From assembly GCA_964399535.1 (NCBI GenBank), contig CAYNRE010000058.1, forward strand, positions 62,001 to 126,000: a DNA stretch of 64,000 bases, given 5' to 3'. This document shows positions 60,767 to 64,000 of the stretch, in pieces. The DNA is from CAYNRE01 sp964399535 (GTDB taxonomy: Bacteria; Planctomycetota; Planctomycetia; Pirellulales; CAYNRE01). The notes beneath the pieces were generated by a model. That model saw only the letters and a list, made by a program, of their open reading frames with translations. It was not told the origin of the DNA and made no database searches. Numbering within the stretch: position 1 is the first letter of the stretch; each line of letters opens with the position of its first letter. Made by a program: the position numbers and the translations under genes.

Positions 60767-61447
60767 TTAGGCGCAGCGCGGTGGCGGCACATCGGGCCGC
60801 TGCGAGACGGTTTGCCAGAAGCAAACCCAATGGATGCGGCACCAGGCGGGAGGAGCCGGTTCCGCGGGAAGCTGGATCGAGTCGGGCGGACTCAGGACGG
60901 CTCCGGCCGCTACCCAAAAGGTGGCCAGCCCTTGGCATTTTTGGGCATGGACGCCCAAGATCCAGTTCATTCGTCCGCCGCGATCTCGCTGCGGATCGGC
61001 GTGTTCAAGGTCGACAACTTCTGCCGCGTGCTTCCTCGAACAACATTTTCGCACGGATGGGCCACCCGAGGCGCCCCGTCCCTGTGCCACCGTGCAACAC
61101 GACCGCCGACTACGCTGGGCTGAATCGCAGCCAGAATCGGCGGCTAATGACTCCTGCTCTCGTTTTGCCTCGGCAAGCACGAAATCGGGCGGAGTTACCC
61201 CGTTTTTCCGGGCCCAGGCCAGCTTTTCGCGCATCGTCATGCAGCAACACGATCGCCAACAATGGTCGGCGGTCCGGCAGCCACAAGCGTGTCGCTGGCA
61301 AGGAAAGGGCTCGGAAACCGAATCGGAACGAGGGCCTTCTGGAAGCGGAAACCCAACGGCCAAAGCGAGATAGGCCGCCGCGCAAATGAAAATGGCAGCC
61401 GAATGGGCGGCTGTGCCGATGCGCGTAGGGTTTAACTTTTTGAGCAT
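60767..61447 (-). CDS. Cys-rich membrane-anchored protein with CGC..C...CCC motif
   Basis: I use the ATG at 61447 (MLKKLNPTRI); 226 aa. One hydrophobic helix at about 17-32 (AAIFICAAAYLALAVG). A dense Cys cluster follows: Cys50, 55, 57, 63, 67, 68 and 69 in FPCQRHACGCRTADHCWRSCCC, followed by MREKLAWARKNGVTPP. Later there are more Cys (RRSCCTVAQG, RKCCSRKHA). I recall this CGC/CCC plus KLAWA pattern from unnamed planctomycete proteins, often beside metal-resistance genes. It is likely a metal-binding envelope protein. It is divergent from the His-rich gene, about 480 bases away. Confidence 0.72.
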   Translation of the reverse strand: MLKKLNPTRIGTAAHSAAIFICAAAYLALAVGFPLPEGPRSDSVSEPFPCQRHACGCRTADHCWRSCCCMTMREKLAWARKNGVTPPDFVLAEAKREQESLAADSGCDSAQRSRRSCCTVAQGRGASGGPSVRKCCSRKHAAEVVDLEHADPQRDRGGRMNWILGVHAQKCQGLATFWVAAGAVLSPPDSIQLPAEPAPPAWCRIHWVCFWQTVSQRPDVPPPRCA

Positions 61448-61931
61448 GGACCGGCAAGAGTAACCGGCAGCCCGTTCCTCGTCACAATCTGTGATAGTAG
61501 TACCGACCCGGACTGTCAAGAGTTTCAAAGCGGTCCGTCACGCTCGCCGGGCGAAGGTGGAACTGCCTCAGAATCCTGTCGCGACCGTGCCCTGCATGGC
61601 TCGCTTCAACCGGGCTTTCGACCTGGCCGGCCGGCTGGATCGTTCCGGGCAAGAACGCCAGCAGATTCCGCTTGGGAATCGACGCCGTGGTCGTTTCGGC
61701 GTTTCCGACGCCACGGGCGCGACCGTTCGCGCTGAAACGTAAGACCGGTCGGTCAATGGCGGCGGCGCGCCCACGGCCCGTCACCGCGTCGGCCCGGCCG
61801 GGGGCGATGGAGGCGCCCCCGAGGCTTGAAATTTGCCGTTTTCCCCTCGCGGCGGGTCGAGACACCGAAGAGCAGCCAGGACTTTTAGATCATTCCTTGC
61901 AAATGCAAGTAGCTTGCATAACAATCGAGTC
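61448..61931. promoter_or_regulatory. Divergent control region between Cys-rich and His-rich protein genes
   Basis: 484 bases. The minus-strand gene starts at 61447 and the plus-strand gene at 61932. No gene is supported inside. The perfect inverted repeat at 61903-61919 is the only clear site. The 50 bases around it are AT-richer than the rest, as expected for a promoter. Confidence 0.5.
61903..61919 (+). promoter_or_regulatory. Perfect inverted repeat, candidate metal-regulator operator
   Basis: atgcaag-tag-cttgcat is a perfect 7-base-arm inverted repeat, flanked by ttgca on the left and aacaa on the right. It ends 12 bases before the ATG of the His-rich gene, so binding there would block translation or transcription. 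The shape (TGCAA...TTGCA) is like boxes of Fur-family regulators; the metal is unknown. Confidence 0.55.
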
Positions 61932-62375
61932 ATGGCTGCCGCTCCCGCCCGAGTCATGGTTTCGCTGCTCTTGGCCAGCTACGGCTTTCTGGCCGTGGGC
62001 GCCCATGGACTGCACGAAATCGCCCCCTGCGCGGAGTGTACTGGGGCGGCGTCGGTTCGGTCCCCGGTCGCCGTTCGGCAGCACTGCCACGGCCACGAGC
62101 ACTGCCACGGCCACGAGCACTCTCATGGCAACGGCGGCGGGCACGATTGCGGCGAAACGGATCACACCTCGTGCCCGACCGAAGGTGACAAGCCGGCGCA
62201 CGATGCCGGCCGGTGCGCCGCTTGCCAGTGGCACCTGTTGGGACAGTGCGATGCCTCGCCCCCCGAAGCGCTCATCAGCGCCGCGCTGCAAGCTCCAGGC
62301 TCGTTCCGAACTGCGCGCATCTCTTTAGCCCATTTGGGGCTGCCGCCGGAAGTTCGTGGCCCACCCGCCAATTAG
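61932..62375 (+). CDS. Exported His/Cys-rich protein, probable metal binder
   Basis: The ATG at 61932 gives 147 aa. A hydrophobic N-terminus (RVMVSLLLASYGFLAVGAHG) acts as signal or anchor. Then come CAEC, a His-rich run HCHGHEHCHGHEHSHGNGGG, and CG/CP residues, ending with CAACQWHLLGQC. The total is 8 or more Cys and over ten His, fit for copper, nickel or zinc. The His run is encoded by an 18-base perfect tandem duplication. It has the length and outline of small DUF2946-like periplasmic proteins, but I cannot place it firmly. A 17-base inverted repeat stands just upstream, so it is probably metal-regulated. Confidence 0.72.
   Translation: MAAAPARVMVSLLLASYGFLAVGAHGLHEIAPCAECTGAASVRSPVAVRQHCHGHEHCHGHEHSHGNGGGHDCGETDHTSCPTEGDKPAHDAGRCAACQWHLLGQCDASPPEALISAALQAPGSFRTARISLAHLGLPPEVRGPPAN
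62082..62117. repeat. 18-base perfect tandem duplication coding for the His-rich run
   Basis: cactgccacggccacgag occurs twice in direct succession, in frame, giving HCHGHE twice. A partial third unit (cactctcat) follows. Confidence 0.95.
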
Positions 62376-62597
62376 CTCGAATGTCGATCGAGTGGGCCAC
62401 GCTCGGTCGGTAGCGACAAGCGTGATTTAGCGCCTCGGTGCAGTCGCGCATCGGGCAGCGGCTTCGCAGGCGCGGGGCCGCGGCCAACCACTGGTTCGGC
62501 GGGCGCATCGCCCCACGCCGGCGATTGCCCGCGGGCCGATGCGCTCTTGGTAACCGATCTCTCCAAACCTCGACCTGCCCTTGGTTAGGTGCGTTCG

Positions 62598-63863
62598 ATG
62601 CTGTCGCCCTACCGTGAACCGCGGCGCCGTGCGGCTTGGCTGCCGTTTCACCGCTTGCTCCCATGGCAGGCGGTGGTGCGGGTGGCTGTTTCTCCGCCGG
62701 GCAGCATGATGGCGCTAACCGTCGCGGCCATCGTGTGCGGCCTGGCGGTCGAGCGGTTTGCCCTGTCGCTCGCGGTGATCGCAGCACTTGTCTTGCTAGT
62801 CGGAGCGCTCTGGCCCCGGCTGTTCATCGTTGGCCTGCGCGCCTCGCTCGAGTTCGAGCGCGAGCAAGCGGCCGAAGGTGAGATCGTTGGCGCGACACTC
62901 TCGGTTACCAACCGCTGGCCCGTTCCGGCCTGGGGACTCGTGCTCAGCGGCCTGAGCGAGGCCGACGTGCAGCCGGTGGTTGCGCTGGGACCGGTTCGCC
63001 CCTGGTCGACCGAGGTATTTCACTGGCCATTTTCAGCGCCCTACCGCGGCGTTTTTCCGTCCGCCCACCCCGTCTTATCGACCCGCTTTCCCTTTGGCCT
63101 GGCGACCGGGGCACGGCCAGTCCGCTGCCCGATTCGGCTGAAGGTGGCCCCCCGATCGTTTCCGATCGAAGTCGAATTCGCGGCGGGCGAAGACCTTCCC
63201 TGGGATCAAGGTCAGCGGCCTAAAGCGGCCGGCGGACACGGAGACATGGTCGGCGTTCGCCCGTATCGAGTGGGCGATTCGCTGCGCCGCATCCATTGGG
63301 CGCAGACGGCCAGACACGACACGCTCATCGTTTGCGAACGAGAGGCGATGGTCAGGCCGACGGTCGAACTGGTGGCGGACCTGAGCCCCGAAGCGCACAC
63401 CGGCGGACCTCCCGATAGCTCTTTGGAGTGGACTTTGCGGATTACGCTCAGCCTTTGCCGATCGATCGTTGCGGCGGGGGGCCGCGTTCACTGCCACCTT
63501 GGCGATCGGCACTTCGACTTGCCGGCAAGCCGGGGAAGTTGGCAATCGTTCGTCGGCTACCTGACGGAAGTTCCGCGCCAGGGGGTCGCACACGCCGACT
63601 CCAAGCCCACCGGCGGCCGCGCCGGTCGTCTTGAGTTGGTGATTGCTACCGATCGGAGCCGCCTTCTTCGGAACCGCGATAGCCGCTCGGGACGGCAACT
63701 GCTGATTGTTCTGCGAAGCGGGGCGTTTCCAGGGCAGGCCCCCTCCGACGACCTGGCCCCCGGGCAGCCTCGCGACGTTTCCAAGTGCGTCACGCTCGAC
63801 GCTCCCGATCAAGTTCCTGCTCAGCTTGTCCGGGGCCTGCGGCGCGAGGTCGAACTATGCTAA
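62598..63863 (+). CDS. DUF58 domain membrane protein
   Basis: The ATG at 62598 has AGG eight bases upstream (a GTG at 62589 is possible); 421 aa. Two N-terminal transmembrane helices (MMALTVAAIVCGLAVERFAL, LAVIAALVLLVGALWPRLFI) are followed by a beta domain. The DUF58 signature is MVGVRPYRVGDSLRRIHWAQ then TARHDTLIVCERE, with the family's conserved Arg, Asp and Trp. DUF58 proteins usually sit with MoxR ATPases and transglutaminase-like proteins. The start of the next gene overlaps its end by 7 bases, so they are coupled. MoxR is not in view. Confidence 0.92.
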   Translation: MLSPYREPRRRAAWLPFHRLLPWQAVVRVAVSPPGSMMALTVAAIVCGLAVERFALSLAVIAALVLLVGALWPRLFIVGLRASLEFEREQAAEGEIVGATLSVTNRWPVPAWGLVLSGLSEADVQPVVALGPVRPWSTEVFHWPFSAPYRGVFPSAHPVLSTRFPFGLATGARPVRCPIRLKVAPRSFPIEVEFAAGEDLPWDQGQRPKAAGGHGDMVGVRPYRVGDSLRRIHWAQTARHDTLIVCEREAMVRPTVELVADLSPEAHTGGPPDSSLEWTLRITLSLCRSIVAAGGRVHCHLGDRHFDLPASRGSWQSFVGYLTEVPRQGVAHADSKPTGGRAGRLELVIATDRSRLLRNRDSRSGRQLLIVLRSGAFPGQAPSDDLAPGQPRDVSKCVTLDAPDQVPAQLVRGLRREVELC

Positions 63864-64000
63864 GTCGCCTCGATGTGTCAGCCAGCCGAATGGCGTTCGC
63901 GTTGGTTGCCTTAGCGGCCTGCGCGGTTCAACTCGCGACCCGGCAACCCGAGACTCCGGCCGCCTGGCCTCTGGCCGGCGGGGTAGCTCTGACCCTGGTT
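63857..64000 (+). CDS. N-terminus of a membrane protein, cut by window edge
   Basis: The ATG at 63857 overlaps the DUF58 stop by 7 bases. The 48 visible residues (MLSRLDVSASRMAFALVALA, then CAVQLATRQP and a helix near PLAGGVALTLV) are one to two transmembrane helices. In other genomes DUF58 is often followed by a TgpA-like transglutaminase (DUF3488/DUF4129) with such an N-terminus, so that is a fair guess. The gene continues past the right edge. Confidence 0.55.
   Translation, partial: MLSRLDVSASRMAFALVALAACAVQLATRQPETPAAWPLAGGVALTLV

Noticed and set aside
60472..61389. 305-residue plus-strand frame
   Set aside because: It is antisense to the Cys-rich protein, which has a membrane helix and a conserved Cys motif; the plus-strand translation is Arg-rich and featureless.
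1..64000. tRNA, rRNA, CRISPR, transposase or phage genes
   Set aside because: I looked for TpsiC-like motifs, regularly spaced repeats and transposase/integrase motifs in the gaps and found none. Manual reading cannot exclude a diverged small RNA.

Overview
The window looks like chromosomal DNA from a GC-rich member of the Planctomycetota, probably in or near the Pirellulales. The signs are two DUF1559 proteins with prepilin-type N-termini, a PPC-domain protein next to a BIG2-DUF1549-DUF1553 protein with a CxxCH site, PEP-CTERM and dockerin-like exported proteins, a Tad pilus locus, and a Cys-rich exported protein of a planctomycete type. I saw no rRNA, tRNA, CRISPR array, IS element or phage. 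Starts were re-chosen from ribosome binding sites and family N-termini where the longest reading frame was clearly too long.

Layout. 1-11.7 kb: a type VI secretion-like satellite locus on the minus strand (VgrG, FHA-DUF6931, methyltransferase with regulatory domain, an exported hydrolase-like fragment). Divergent from it is a membrane-anchored protein of about 1976 aa with a caspase-like fold whose expected catalytic Cys is Gly. 12.4-28.4 kb: mostly housekeeping and catabolic genes (HGSNAT-like acyltransferase, aroC, purC, GH10-like protein, SMP-30 lactonase, aldehyde dehydrogenase, SGNH hydrolase, EfpL/YeiP, proC, an exported alpha/beta hydrolase). 29-37 kb: DUF1559, a small lipoprotein and the PPC/DUF1549 pair. 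37.2-40.7 kb: two BioF2/FemAB-like acyltransferases and a JmjC/cupin-like oxygenase, the last two translationally coupled. 41-46.7 kb: Tad export genes (CpaF ATPase, TadB, TadC, an exported protein, a TPR protein). 46.8-51.5 kb: sodium/solute symporter, enoyl-CoA hydratase, HTH-EIIA fusion, receiver-like protein.

51.6-56.5 kb holds the most interesting system. It is a minus-strand operon with a DsrE-like exported protein, an exported CC-pair protein, a DUF692 MNIO oxygenase, a DUF2063 partner, and a 165-aa twin-arginine-leader peptide carrying nine Cys in C-x5-C units. A DJ-1/PfpI-TPR protein lies just downstream. I read this as a metallophore-type RiPP cluster of the methanobactin/bufferin class with an apparently Tat-routed precursor. 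56.7-60.4 kb: exported or surface proteins (lipoprotein, DUF1559, two PEP-CTERM proteins). 60.7-62.4 kb: a divergent Cys-rich/His-rich pair with a perfect inverted repeat just upstream of the His-rich gene, which looks like a metal-responsive unit. 62.6 kb to the end: DUF58 and the start of a coupled membrane protein.

Three copies of a roughly 140-155 bp intergenic repeat lie at about 3.0, 17.5 and 59.5 kb, all in the same orientation.
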